Part shown: one piece after another, positions 8,491 through 16,579 of the stretch
How the letters are laid out: every line of letters starts with the position of its first letter
How positions within the stretch are numbered: the stretch's first letter is position 1
Source: Methylocystis echinoides
GTDB lineage: Bacteria; Pseudomonadota; Alphaproteobacteria; Rhizobiales; Beijerinckiaceae
Assembly (NCBI RefSeq): GCF_040687965.1
Contig: NZ_CP156087.1
Span: forward strand, 62,001 to 126,000
Reading direction: 5' to 3'
DNA length: 64,000 bases
Position numbers and translations under genes: made by a program
The notes under the pieces: generated by a model
Seen by the model: the letters and a program-made list of their open reading frames with translations, nothing else
The model's database searches: none
Told to the model about the DNA's origin: nothing

Positions 8491-9528
8491 ATGTCGAGTT
8501 CAGTTGCGTCGGATTTGTCGCGCCGCCTTGCGCAGGACGCCGAGGCGGTCTGTCGATACTATTTGTCAAGCGGGCGGCGTCACGGCCGTTACTGGATCGT
8601 TGGCGACGCCCGCAATAACCCGGGCCGCAGCCTGTTCGTTAGGTTGACGGGTCCAGAGACCGGCAAGGGCGCCGCGGGGCATTGGACTGATGCGGCCTCG
8701 GGAGAATATGGCGACCTCCTCGACGTCATTCGCGAGAGCGCCGGTTTGAAGGATTTTTCCGACGTTCTAGACGAAGCGCGGCGATTCCTCAGGCTGCCGA
8801 GCGCCGAACCACGGCCGAAGCAGAGGCTCGATCGCAAACAGACAGGCTCTCCGGATTCGGCGCGCCGCCTGTTCGCCCTATCACGGCCGATCGGAGGCAC
8901 ATTGGCGGAGCGCTATTTGCATCATCGGGGGATCGCAACGCTACGGAATCTCGAAAGCCTCCGTTTTCATCCACGCTGCTACTACCGATCCGGGGACGGG
9001 TCGGCCCCTGAAACCTGGCCCGCGATGATTGCGGCGGTCACCGACCTCGAGGGCAAGATCACCGGCGTGCATCGCACATGGCTCGACAGGTCGGGGCGCG
9101 GCAAGGCGCCGGTCGGCTCCCCACGACGCGCCATGGGGGAACTCCTCGGCAATGGCGTCCGGTTCGGCGCGCCGCTCGACGTGATGGCGGCGGGCGAAGG
9201 CATCGAAACCGTGCTCTCGGTTCGATGTCTTCTGCCCAGCATGCCGATGATCGCGGCGCTCTCCTCCGCGCATCTCGCCGCTATCCATTTCCCTGAGACC
9301 TTGCGCCGCCTTTATGTCCTGCGCGACAACGACCCCGCCGGCGAAAGGGCTTCGGCGAGCCTTATCGACCGCGCGATCGCCGAGGGGATCGAGGCGATCA
9401 CCCTCACACCCGAACAGGGCGATTTCAACGACGATTTGCCCCGCGCTGGCGAACAAGGGCTGCACGCGGCGCTCAGAGGCCAACTTGCGCCTCAGGACGT
9501 TGACAGGTTCATGAGGCTGTCGCCGTGA
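8491..9528 (+). CDS. Toprim domain protein (plasmid primase-like)
   Basis: The 345-residue protein begins with a primase-helicase-type N-terminal region (LCRYYLSSGRRHGRYWIVGD-like, then a DUF7146-style segment with GHWTDAASGEYGDLLDVIRE) and ends in a Toprim domain. In it MAAGEGIETVLS supplies the Glu and YVLRDNDPAGERA the D-x-D. These residues bind metal in primases and topoisomerases. A central motif GTLAERYLHHRGI is typical of the family. Start 8491 has the site TTGGAGG nine bases upstream and follows the ParB-like gene by 70 bases. It probably acts on plasmid DNA during replication or after conjugative entry; priming activity itself is inferred. Confidence 0.8.
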   Translation: MSSSVASDLSRRLAQDAEAVCRYYLSSGRRHGRYWIVGDARNNPGRSLFVRLTGPETGKGAAGHWTDAASGEYGDLLDVIRESAGLKDFSDVLDEARRFLRLPSAEPRPKQRLDRKQTGSPDSARRLFALSRPIGGTLAERYLHHRGIATLRNLESLRFHPRCYYRSGDGSAPETWPAMIAAVTDLEGKITGVHRTWLDRSGRGKAPVGSPRRAMGELLGNGVRFGAPLDVMAAGEGIETVLSVRCLLPSMPMIAALSSAHLAAIHFPETLRRLYVLRDNDPAGERASASLIDRAIAEGIEAITLTPEQGDFNDDLPRAGEQGLHAALRGQLAPQDVDRFMRLSP

Positions 9529-9677
9529 CCGGGTTTTGCGCAGGAGCAGGCGCCCAAGACCCTGCCCTCGCGCGTCGCGCCAATCGCCTTCTTTCCTTTT
9601 GTCGGAGCCCGCCGCAGTCCCGGCCTTCTGAGAGGGCGACCCTTGCGTCGGGGCGCGCCGCCTTGGCAATGGCTGCG

Positions 9678-9736
9678 GCCGGCTATTTTCCGTCGCGCCC
9701 TGCGGGCGCTTTACAGCGCCAGGCAAAATAGCCGGC
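9678..9736. repeat. Large inverted repeat, 12-bp perfect arms
   Basis: The arms GCCGGCTATTTT (9678-9689) and AAAATAGCCGGC (9725-9736) are perfect complements around a 35-base GC-rich loop that can fold again. It lies in the 335-base gap between the Toprim and DUF2493 genes and lacks a following T-run, so it is not an ordinary terminator. A single-strand promoter or replication-priming hairpin is possible. No gene was seen elsewhere in the gap. Confidence 0.7.
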
Positions 9737-9863
9737 GCTTCGCCATCCTTCGCTACGCTGCGGCCGGTCGCTGCGCGCCCCGGTGCCAGCCGGCCCCGCC
9801 CGCCGCCTTTTGTCGCCACGAAGGCCGCGAGGGTCGCGGCCGATCCGACGAAGGAGAGCGTCA

Positions 9864-10802
9864 ATGACGACCAATCACGACGATCAAGACATCAGGACAA
9901 TTCCTGCCGCTTCCTCGACCGAGCGCGTTCTCGCCGAACTTCAACTCTATGGCTATCGCCCCTTCCACGAGGAGCCCGACCCCCGGCCGCTGCCCGACGC
10001 CTCCGCGATCACCGGCGCCGTCTCCGACATCTTCGACGCCCTCCTCGCGACGTTGACTGACACGCGCCTCGAGCCCGATCTCGAGGAACTGCTCTGGTCG
10101 ACGGTCAACCTCTTCCACCGAGCGGTCCTTCGCGTCGAGCGCGACCTCGACGACAATGAGCAGGCGCAGCGGCGCAGCCAAAAGGAACAGGACGGCTCGG
10201 AAATCCGCTCGGTGGAGTTGGAGCGCCTGATCTGCGAAGGGCAAACGCTGCTCGAACGCCGCGACAGTTTGGAGCTCTTCCGCGACCAGGCCGCCGACGC
10301 CTTCGAATTGCACACCGGTTCGTCCTGGCGCCCCCGCACGGGCTCCAAGGTCAACCATCGCTCCTTGACGGCCGCCATGATCGACAGCCGCGATTTTCTC
10401 GCCGCCAAGCGCCGGCTAGAGTCCGAGCCGCTCCTTCCCGCCGGCCCACGTATCGCCTTCACCGGCGGGCTCGACTTCAACGACCATCGCGCGATCTGGG
10501 ATCGCCTGGACAAGGCGCGCACGAAACATCCCGACATGGTGCTGTTGCACGGCGGTTCCCCCAAAGGGGCCGAACTCATCGCTTCATGCTGGGCGAATGC
10601 TCGCAAGGTTTCGCAGATCGCGTTCAAGCCAGACTGGGGCCGCCACGCCAAGGCGGCGCCCTTCAAGCGCAACGATCAGATCCTCGAAACGCTTCCCATC
10701 GGCGTCATCGTCTTTCCCGGCTCGGGCGTCTCGGCCAATCTTGCCGACAAGGCGCGCAAGCTCGGCATCCCGGTGTGGCAGTTCGAGGACGGCGGCGCAT
10801 GA
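9864..10802 (+). CDS. DUF2493 (SLOG-like) domain protein
   Basis: The 312-residue product has an acidic, coiled N-terminal half (residues 1-170) and a C-terminal DUF2493 Rossmann-type domain. The domain shows RIAFTGGLDFNDHRAIWDRL, MVLLHGGSPKGAELIASCWA, QIAFKPDWGRHAKAAPFKRN and VIVFPGSGVSANLADKARKL. These match the SLOG superfamily pattern (GGR, HGG-GAD and GG motifs), whose members bind nucleotide-like ligands. The molecular role of this plasmid family is not known. ATG 9864 has AAGGAGAG seven bases upstream; the longer frame from 9783 lacks a site. A 12-bp-arm hairpin lies about 130 bases before the start. Confidence 0.8.
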   Translation: MTTNHDDQDIRTIPAASSTERVLAELQLYGYRPFHEEPDPRPLPDASAITGAVSDIFDALLATLTDTRLEPDLEELLWSTVNLFHRAVLRVERDLDDNEQAQRRSQKEQDGSEIRSVELERLICEGQTLLERRDSLELFRDQAADAFELHTGSSWRPRTGSKVNHRSLTAAMIDSRDFLAAKRRLESEPLLPAGPRIAFTGGLDFNDHRAIWDRLDKARTKHPDMVLLHGGSPKGAELIASCWANARKVSQIAFKPDWGRHAKAAPFKRNDQILETLPIGVIVFPGSGVSANLADKARKLGIPVWQFEDGGA

Positions 10803-10940
10803 GCGCCGTCCATCGTTTGGTTGCGACCTGGCGACAACTTTTGCTCGAGTCCTGCGACGCCCGATCGCGTCTTGGACGACGGATTTGAGATGGCCTTGCT
10901 CCCAGGGAGATGGAAAGCGCCTTCCGAACGTCACGATGCT

Positions 10941-10964
10941 ATGCTAAAATATATGATATAGCAT
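10941..10964. promoter_or_regulatory. AT-rich palindrome upstream of ssb
   Basis: Perfect 6-bp arms ATGCTA and TAGCAT flank an AT-only dozen bases containing AAATATAT. It ends 21 bases before the ssb start. It is one of the recurring CTAAA/ATATA palindromes of this window. Confidence 0.6.
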
Positions 10965-10985
10965 TCAGCAGCGGACGCAAGCGCC

Positions 10986-11342
10986 ATGACCTCTCGAAAT
11001 CTCTTCGTCATTTCCGGAAACGTCTCGCAAAATCCACGTCGGTTCGGCGACAACGCGCCAAAGACCGTACTCACGGTCGCAGTCGACGATATTTGGACGG
11101 ATCGCGAGACTGGAGAGAGAAAGAAGCGAACGGATTTCCTGACCGCCTATACGTTCAACAAGAAAATTGGCGACTTTGTCCTGGCGCAGGTAAAGCCAGG
11201 ATATGAGGTCACGATCGACGGCCGCATCCGGTCAAACTCCTACGAGAAAGGCGGCGACCGGATCTATTCGACCGACCTGGAAATCATTCGCATCGATGCG
11301 CACCCGCCGCGAGCAGAAGCTGGCAGCGGCGTTCCCGAATGA
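10986..11342 (+). CDS. Single-stranded DNA-binding protein, short form
   Basis: The 118-residue protein has the OB-fold pattern of SSB: NLFVISGNVSQNPRRFGDN, a central aromatic strand RTDFLTAYTFNKKIGDFV, the turn VKPGYEVTIDGRIRSNSY and IYSTDLEIIRI. It ends SGVPE and lacks the acidic D-D-I-P-F tail with which chromosomal SSB recruits partners. It is half the length of host SSB, as usual for plasmid paralogues. It would coat single strands during conjugative entry or rolling replication. The stop overlaps the start of the next gene as ATGA, and an AT-rich palindrome sits in its promoter region. Confidence 0.8.
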   Translation: MTSRNLFVISGNVSQNPRRFGDNAPKTVLTVAVDDIWTDRETGERKKRTDFLTAYTFNKKIGDFVLAQVKPGYEVTIDGRIRSNSYEKGGDRIYSTDLEIIRIDAHPPRAEAGSGVPE

Positions 11343-11887
11343 CCCATCAAAGGGTGATTTCCTTGGTTGCGGTTGGCCTTAGGTTGAGCGTCGCCTGCGC
11401 TGAGGAAGCAAGCGTCTACACGCCGCAGAGCGCGCTGCAATCAACGCCCATGCGTGTCGAAGTGATCGACGCGACGTCTTTTCGCGACATAGAGACCGGA
11501 GCAAAGTACCGGCTCTATGGCGTCGACTCCTGCCTGCCGACGCAGACCGCGAATTTGAATCGCCAATCCTGGCCTTGCGGCGCCGTTGCGATCGCCTGGC
11601 TCACGAACGCGACCCTCGGCAAATGGGTGTCCTGCAACGCTTTGCGGGAAACGGCCGGCCAGCGTCTATCCCGCTGTGCGTCGTCAGAGCATCAGGATCT
11701 CGCGGCCGACATGCTGAAAGAAGGCCTCGCGATTGTCTTGCCGATTGCTGAGGGCCAGGAGGTGCGCGCCTACAGCCAGCTGCAGGATCAAGCTCGCAAG
11801 CAATATAAGGGATTATGGTCCAGTCAGTTTATGATGCCGTGGGATTTGAGGGCTAAGCAGGCTGGAGGGTCGGCCTCAAGCCGCTGA
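11339..11887 (+). CDS. Thermonuclease-like (SNase fold) secreted protein
   Basis: The 182-residue protein has a short hydrophobic N-terminus (LVAVGLRLSVACAEEA) that may be an export signal. An SNase-like core follows: MRVEVIDATSFRDIETGAKY, then YRLYGVDSCLPTQTANLN in place of the family R-L-x-G-I-D-A-P-E, CGAVAIAWL, and DLAADMLKEGLAIVL. The usual catalytic Arg-Glu-Arg set is not clearly kept (GVDSC replaces GIDAPE, for example), so it may bind but not cut DNA. Start and stop overlap ssb by four bases, so the two are translationally coupled. Confidence 0.65.
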   Translation: MTHQRVISLVAVGLRLSVACAEEASVYTPQSALQSTPMRVEVIDATSFRDIETGAKYRLYGVDSCLPTQTANLNRQSWPCGAVAIAWLTNATLGKWVSCNALRETAGQRLSRCASSEHQDLAADMLKEGLAIVLPIAEGQEVRAYSQLQDQARKQYKGLWSSQFMMPWDLRAKQAGGSASSR

Positions 11888-11933
11888 GCAAGGACGGCTT
11901 GCAGCTTGCTCTCGAGCTCTAAATCGGGTTAGG

Positions 11934-11960
11934 CTCTCTATCATACTATATGGTAGAGAG
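11934..11960. promoter_or_regulatory. AT-rich palindrome abutting the next start codon
   Basis: Arms CTCTCTA and TAGAGAG, with inner CATA and TATG matches, form a 27-bp near-palindrome ending at the base before ATG 11961. It contains TACTAT (11944-11949), a plausible -10 box, so the transcript would have almost no leader. Confidence 0.6.
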
Positions 11961-12563
11961 ATGTCCGCGCGCGCTGCCCTTCTTATCGCTCCCTTGATCT
12001 TGGGCGGCCTCGCCGGCTGCGAGGCGCCAAGGGCTCAATACGCTTCTATGGCCGAGGCGCCTGCGCGCGATCGAGTTCTCGCGCCCCGGGAGGTGGTTCC
12101 CGGCCGTCTCGCATACGCCGACGCGCCGGATGCTTTCGCGCCAGTTCTGGCAAGCCGTGTCGCCTATCCCACCCAGGCCCAGGCGAATTACGCTTTTCAA
12201 CGCTCCTGGGCGTCGAACGAGCAGTCCGGCGATCCCTTGGCCCTCATCGTTAGTGATCCCAAGGGCTCCGACCGCGGGCCCGTTCGCGTCCGGCTCTTTG
12301 CCTGTCGTTCGGGCGCCTTGGACGACATCACGGGACGAGTTGTAGCGGCTCGCGGACGCGTCGTGCACTGCGCGACAGATTTCCTCGACGCGCAGGAGCG
12401 TCGCCTGTTCCGCGAAACCGTGAACTTCTTCTATGAGCGCGGCGCGTGGCGTATGGCGCAAACGGCGCCGCCCCAAGCCCAGGCGCCGTGGATTGCTCCC
12501 GAATCCTCTCCGAAGGATTATTTCTCTTGGTCGCCGTGGGGACGGCGCACGACGCCCTACTGA
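11961..12563 (+). CDS. Predicted lipoprotein of unknown function
   Basis: The 200-residue product opens with a lipoprotein signal, MSARAALLIAPLILGGLAGC, where Cys20 would be lipidated. The mature part has no recognised domain; it includes SYPTQ-like and VRVRLFACRSGALDDITGRV stretches and two further cysteines (CRSG and VHCAT) that could pair. The C-terminus is Pro/Trp-rich. It follows the SNase-like gene by 73 bases but has its own palindromic control site. It probably sits in the outer membrane; a tie to plasmid transfer or exclusion is only a guess. Confidence 0.6.
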   Translation: MSARAALLIAPLILGGLAGCEAPRAQYASMAEAPARDRVLAPREVVPGRLAYADAPDAFAPVLASRVAYPTQAQANYAFQRSWASNEQSGDPLALIVSDPKGSDRGPVRVRLFACRSGALDDITGRVVAARGRVVHCATDFLDAQERRLFRETVNFFYERGAWRMAQTAPPQAQAPWIAPESSPKDYFSWSPWGRRTTPY

Positions 12564-12809
12564 CCCGTTGCCGGGCGACTCTTCCTGGCCCAGCGACGCG
12601 ATCGACGTCATCGGCGCTGGACGGGCGCGGAAGCTTTCCGGAGCCCGGGAGCGGCGCATCAAGCGTTTGGGCTCGCAACGTTGGCCTTTCGACACCGGCA
12701 TTGGTGGATCAGAAAATCGACAAGTACGGCCGCGCAGGACCCAGGCTTTTCTGCGGGGGACCCAGAAGGCGCAATGCGACGACGCTGAGGCCCGTTTCCT
12801 TGTGCGCCA

Positions 12810-13901
12810 TCACAGTGCGACGCGCGTCAGCGTCCGTTCGGCTCGGTCGCACACCCATCTCGAGAAGCACTTTGCCAGAATTTGCGCCGGCCTTGTCAGG
12901 ATCGCTTCGAGCAGCAAAGCAAGAACCAAGGTTAAACCAGCCGCAATGCTCAGAACCAGGATCGCCGGCGCCAGGGAGCCAAGCGCCTCGTTGGTCCCGG
13001 ACATAATCGGGAGATGCACGAGATAGATCGAGAAAGATAGCTCGCCAAGTCTTTGGAGCACGCTTCCTTCCCGAGGCTTAGGTCTTTGTTGGATGGCCGA
13101 GGCGACGACATGTCCAAATATGATCGCGACCAAGGCGATCGCCGATCCTGAGGCCAAAGCCCCAAACACCCGCGCGAGAATTGACGCAGCTACGAGCCAA
13201 AAAGTCGCGATGGCCTTGCCAAAGCACGGCAAGGGCCATCGCCTCGCCAGGCCGATTGACAGCAGGACGCCCACAGCGAAACCGTCGAGGCGGAACGTCC
13301 ACCAGAAGCCGCCCCAAGGGCGTTCGCTCACCGCGCCAGCGGCGAGAGTGGTGATGCAGACCAGGGCCGTCACTTTAGGACTCAGCGCGATGAGAAATGG
13401 CGCCGCAAAATAGAATTGCATTTCGCTCGCGAGCGACCAGAAATGCGAGGTGGCCGTCGGTGCGCCACAGCCGGCCGCGCCATCAAAACAGGGAGCCCAA
13501 TAGAGATTTGCGTAAAAGCCGGCGGCCGCTTTCAAATCGTCTGCTGTTTCGCCGAACGAAATTCCGTGCGCCTGAGAGAGTGCGATCAGGACGATCACGA
13601 CCCAGGCCGGCAGACCGATCCGAAGAATTCGTCGGCTCCAGAACGCAAGCGCGCCTCGCCAAAAGGCGCCATCCGCCTCCAAGCGCAACCGCCTTGCGCT
13701 TTCGGAGGCCGCAAATCCCGAAATGACAAAAAACAAGTCGACCCCCACGCCGAACGCTGGAACGCTCAAGACGCGCGCTGCGGCTAGGTCGGGCCCAAAA
13801 ACGAGAGCTATGTGGGACGCGACGACCGCCAGGATCGCGAGGCCGCGCAGTTCATCGAGGGCGCGTATCCGCCCCGCAACGCGATCGAAATTTGGCCCCA
13901 T
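12810..13901 (-). CDS. OafA/YrhL-type membrane acyltransferase
   Basis: The 363-residue protein is an acyltransferase-3 family integral membrane enzyme that moves acyl groups onto cell-surface sugars. The signature begins at residue 13, ALDELRGLAILAVVASHIAL, with the catalytic His in ASH; GVGVDLFFVISGFAASES and FWSRRILRIGLPAW follow, then about ten membrane segments and FSIYLVHLPIM near the end. Length is normal for the family. It is transcribed away from the secreted-protein gene at 13943, and the 41-base gap between them is filled by an AT-rich palindrome that could control both. It may alter surface glycans to affect phage or pilus contact. Confidence 0.85.
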   Translation of the reverse strand: MGPNFDRVAGRIRALDELRGLAILAVVASHIALVFGPDLAAARVLSVPAFGVGVDLFFVISGFAASESARRLRLEADGAFWRGALAFWSRRILRIGLPAWVVIVLIALSQAHGISFGETADDLKAAAGFYANLYWAPCFDGAAGCGAPTATSHFWSLASEMQFYFAAPFLIALSPKVTALVCITTLAAGAVSERPWGGFWWTFRLDGFAVGVLLSIGLARRWPLPCFGKAIATFWLVAASILARVFGALASGSAIALVAIIFGHVVASAIQQRPKPREGSVLQRLGELSFSIYLVHLPIMSGTNEALGSLAPAILVLSIAAGLTLVLALLLEAILTRPAQILAKCFSRWVCDRAERTLTRVAL

Positions 13902-13923
13902 GAGCGACTTGCCTTTGTGCCTT

Positions 13924-13945
13924 CACTATATAATATACCATAGTG
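13924..13945. promoter_or_regulatory. AT-rich palindrome covering a GTG start
   Basis: Arms CACTAT (13924-13929) and ATAGTG (13940-13945) enclose a perfect -10 hexamer TATAAT (13929-13934). The GTG inside the right arm is the start of the next gene, nine bases after the hexamer. This would make a leaderless or nearly leaderless mRNA. Confidence 0.6.
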
Positions 13946-14554
13946 CCTCAGCCGCCAAATCGTTCCGCCCTGAAACGCCGACGCGCCCTGCTGGCGGCGG
14001 CGCTTTGTGTCGCGGTGACGACGGCCCAAGCGCAGGAGCTCACGCCCCATCCGGAAAATTGGCGGCCGATCGTTTATCGCGACCTGCAAATTCCGGGGCC
14101 CCAAGATCGGATTTATGCCGACCTTTGGGCCGACGTCATCCAGAGCAACAATCGCCCCTATCTCGCTGCGGGAGATCGGCGTTTTCTGCTCGGCAATGCG
14201 CCAGTGCGCGAAGCGCATGCGCTCGTGCGCGGCGGCGATAAGGTCGCGCTCCTGAGCATTCTCGATACGGCCACCCATTGCGTCGCCGTGGCGAGAGATC
14301 CGAGCAGCGACCTTTCGGTAAAGATGTGTCCGATGCGGCTTGCTGTTTGGAATGGGACCTCGACGACGCTCAGAGAGGCCAAAGGCTGCTATCTCGAACC
14401 AGGCGCTGGGGCGCGGAAAATCATGGCGAACTTGTCTTACGCCGCCTCATACACATCCTACGATGTCGTCACGAAATCGATCAGGCTTGGCGTCATCCTT
14501 GGGCGCCGTGTCGTCGAGCAGTGTTCGCAAACCGTGCCGCTCTACCCCGATTGA
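13943..14554 (+). CDS. Secreted protein of unknown function
   Basis: The 203-residue product starts at GTG 13943, inside a palindrome, and has no ribosome-binding site. Residues 1-30 form a signal peptide: a basic start, RALLAAALCVAVTTAQAQ, with cleavage after Ala-Gln-Ala. The mature protein has ENWRPIVYRDLQIPGPQDRI, four cysteines (THCVA, KMCPM, KGCYLE, EQCSQ) and no recognised family. It is followed after 11 bases by a small membrane-protein gene. Export to the periplasm is well supported; the function is unknown. Confidence 0.65.
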   Translation: MPQPPNRSALKRRRALLAAALCVAVTTAQAQELTPHPENWRPIVYRDLQIPGPQDRIYADLWADVIQSNNRPYLAAGDRRFLLGNAPVREAHALVRGGDKVALLSILDTATHCVAVARDPSSDLSVKMCPMRLAVWNGTSTTLREAKGCYLEPGAGARKIMANLSYAASYTSYDVVTKSIRLGVILGRRVVEQCSQTVPLYPD

Positions 14555-14565
14555 GGCCTCTCACG

Positions 14566-14934
14566 ATGCATCGGATCTACGCCGTTTCCTACGCAATCTA
14601 CTACTGGTCGGAATGGCTGTTTCTTCTGGCTTTTGCCAGCTTGTTCGTCATTCCGGTCACCTCGCTCGATGCGCGTTTTGCGGCCTGGTGCGTCGCGCTT
14701 GTGGTTGCGGTTGCAAGCCTCGCCGCGGGGGTCCTGTCGGAGGCGTTATGCCGAGCCCTGTTGCGCCGACGCCGCGAGAGGCGAGGATTTTCAGAGGAGG
14801 AGGAGGCGCGGCGGATCGAGTTTCTTGAAGAGGACGGACGCCTTACGCATGTCGCACAAGAGGCAAGCCGGCTCGCGGCCGAACGCCATCAACAGAGCGT
14901 CGAAGCGTGGTGGATCAACAAGCGCCGTGGCTGA
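14566..14934 (+). CDS. Small membrane protein with charged cytoplasmic tail
   Basis: The 122-residue product has two predicted membrane helices, at about residues 10-31 (YYWSEWLFLLAFASLFVIPV) and 38-58 (AAWCVALVVAVASLAAGVL). An Arg/Glu-rich cytoplasmic tail follows, predicted helical (RRRRERRGFSEEEEARRIEF). It begins 11 bases after the secreted-protein gene and is probably cotranscribed with it. No family was recognised. Confidence 0.6.
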   Translation: MHRIYAVSYAIYYWSEWLFLLAFASLFVIPVTSLDARFAAWCVALVVAVASLAAGVLSEALCRALLRRRRERRGFSEEEEARRIEFLEEDGRLTHVAQEASRLAAERHQQSVEAWWINKRRG

Positions 14935-15069
14935 GCGCGTGTCGACGACTGTCTCTGATTCTTTCAGTCGGATACGACGGCGAGGATTTCAGCCTCTCTT
15001 CTCGGCGCGGCGCCATAGCGCCCTGCCCGGCGAGAGGCCTCGCAGCCGCCGTCAAGGCTTTCGAAGAGT

Positions 15070-15345
15070 TCAGAATGGCCAACGTGTGGAATCGTCGAGC
15101 AACGCTTGCAATTCTCGGCGCGTCGCTTGGCTCAGCGCATTGCGTTCGCGTCGCGCGAAGACGGAGCACCAGAACAGGGCTTCGTTCGGTTCCTTTTCGT
15201 AAACAGCTTTTCCGATCAGGATGGCGATCAGCGCCAATCGGTCGCATTCGTCTGGGCCGAAATGATTATTCAGAATACTGACTGTCTCTTCGGCGGATCG
15301 CGTCTTCTCTGCGCTTTGTTCCAACATGGGAGAAGAAGCAATCAT
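15070..15345 (-). CDS. Small hypothetical protein, 91 residues
   Basis: A very good ribosome-binding site (GGAGG seven bases before ATG 15345 on the minus strand) supports this short gene. The product is soluble and helical, with an acidic first half and EALFWCSVFARRERNALSQA in the second half. No family was recognised. The 268 bases between it and the XRE gene contain no other gene. Confidence 0.6.
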   Translation of the reverse strand: MIASSPMLEQSAEKTRSAEETVSILNNHFGPDECDRLALIAILIGKAVYEKEPNEALFWCSVFARRERNALSQATRRELQALLDDSTRWPF

Positions 15346-15613
15346 TTTTAACCTCCATTCGCCGTTAACACCGGCCCAAAGCGATTCATCACTGCAAGCC
15401 CCGAGAGAAGCGCCTCTGCGGGCGTCTGCGCTCCCGTAGTCAAAACACCCTGTCTCGTTGCGGTCTCCTCTCCTGTTGCCGACTCGACGCAGCCTCTCTC
15501 AGCCGACAAAGCTTGGCGCCGGCGACATTCGTGCAGCGAAAGGCTCAGCAAGAGTCACTTGGCTGAAGTAGCTGGCGCGACCGGAGCCATTTTCTGCGTT
15601 ACTTTGTCGGAAG

Positions 15614-16096
15614 TTAGGCTCTCTTGCGCGACTTGGTCTTCCGTGTCGCCTTTGCCTTTGACGCCGAAGCGGGCTTGTCGGCGGCGGACGGTTTCGTCTC
15701 AGCGGGTCGTTCGACGGGTTTCGAGGCCGGCGGGGTGATTGCGAATTGATCTGCGCCAAATTTTGAGCGCGTCTGACGTCGCGCCTCGACGCTTTGCGTC
15801 AGCCGGTCGAGATCGATGTTCTGGCCGGCGAGCCAGGCGCGCATGACCTTCTCGTCAATGCCGAGCATGTCCCAAACCGTGAGGTTCAGCGCTTTGGCGG
15901 TCCGTTCGATCGTCCAAAACGTCGGATTGCCGATGCCCTTTTCCAAATTGTAGTAGGCGGCCATCGACATGCCGATCTTGTCGAGGAAGGTTTTGAGGTT
16001 GGGATATTCCTTGGCTTTTCGCTGCAAAATAATGGCGAACAAGGCGGTTGCGACAGAATCTCTGTCTTCGCCTTCTTGTTGTTTTGGCATCGCCAT
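15614..16096 (-). CDS. XRE-type helix-turn-helix regulator
   Basis: The 160-residue protein has a DNA-binding domain at about residues 18-75: NLKTFLDKIGMSMAAYYNLE is the helix-turn-helix, followed by GIGNPTFWTIERTAKALNLT. The C-terminal 60 residues are Ala/Pro/Lys-rich, ending in a basic KATRKTKSRKRA tail that may add non-specific DNA binding. An AT-rich palindrome of the shared type lies about 90 bases upstream of its own start, so autoregulation is likely. This makes it the best local candidate for the factor that reads the repeated palindromes; that link is inference. Confidence 0.75.
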   Translation of the reverse strand: MAMPKQQEGEDRDSVATALFAIILQRKAKEYPNLKTFLDKIGMSMAAYYNLEKGIGNPTFWTIERTAKALNLTVWDMLGIDEKVMRAWLAGQNIDLDRLTQSVEARRQTRSKFGADQFAITPPASKPVERPAETKPSAADKPASASKAKATRKTKSRKRA

Positions 16097-16185
16097 AACT
16101 GTTTTACCTCCCCTCCCCGAATGACGAACCGTGACGCCTTGCGCCGAGCCCGAAACGAGCGACTCACATTACCGTCAGGCTTTCG

Positions 16186-16205
16186 CCTAAAATATATCAT
16201 ATTCT
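16186..16205. promoter_or_regulatory. AT-rich site upstream of the XRE regulator
   Basis: CCTAAAATATATCATATTCT shares CTAAAATATAT and ATAT with the palindrome at 10941-10964. Its outer arms are weak. Confidence 0.5.
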
Positions 16206-16496
16206 TTCCTGGCAGAAGATCATTGAGTTATCCTTTATGACAAGGCAAAGCTTGGACCGCCCTTTGTCTTCCCCACCCGCCCTTTCCCGGTAAGGCCTCA
16301 CAAGCTCACGGGGCGTTGTGGGAGTCGATCGAGGGCGCGCCTCGGAGGCTGTAAGCCTCTGAATTTTAAGGCTGAAGCTTCGGTCTGTCGAACAGGTTGC
16401 TCGCAGGCGGCAAAGCCGTCAATGCTCGGGCGTGGCCTAGAACCGCTTCGCTTCCGATGCCGCCTATGCAAGCAGGGTGAGCGGCTGTCGATGCTC

Positions 16497-16513
16497 TACT
16501 AAAGAATATAGTA
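16497..16513. promoter_or_regulatory. AT-rich palindrome upstream of 16580
   Basis: TACTA and TAGTA arms surround AAGAATA; the site lies 66 bases before the start of the next plus-strand gene. Confidence 0.5.
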
Positions 16514-16579
16514 TAAGAAGCTTCGGTGCGCTATGCTCCGAGCCAGGCCGTTTGCGGGCAAATTTTCAGGAGGCCGATC

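Larger units (their letters stand above)
16097..16579. other. Divergent control region, 480 bases
   Basis: The region separates the minus-strand XRE gene from the plus-strand secreted-protein gene. It has one AT-rich site at each end (16186-16205 and 16497-16513) and a small hairpin GAGGCT-GTA-AGCCTC at 16345-16359. No gene was seen. Confidence 0.5.

Noticed and set aside
16345-16359. Hairpin GAGGCT-GTA-AGCCTC as a terminator
   Set aside because: It lies between divergent genes with no transcript to end and has no T-run.
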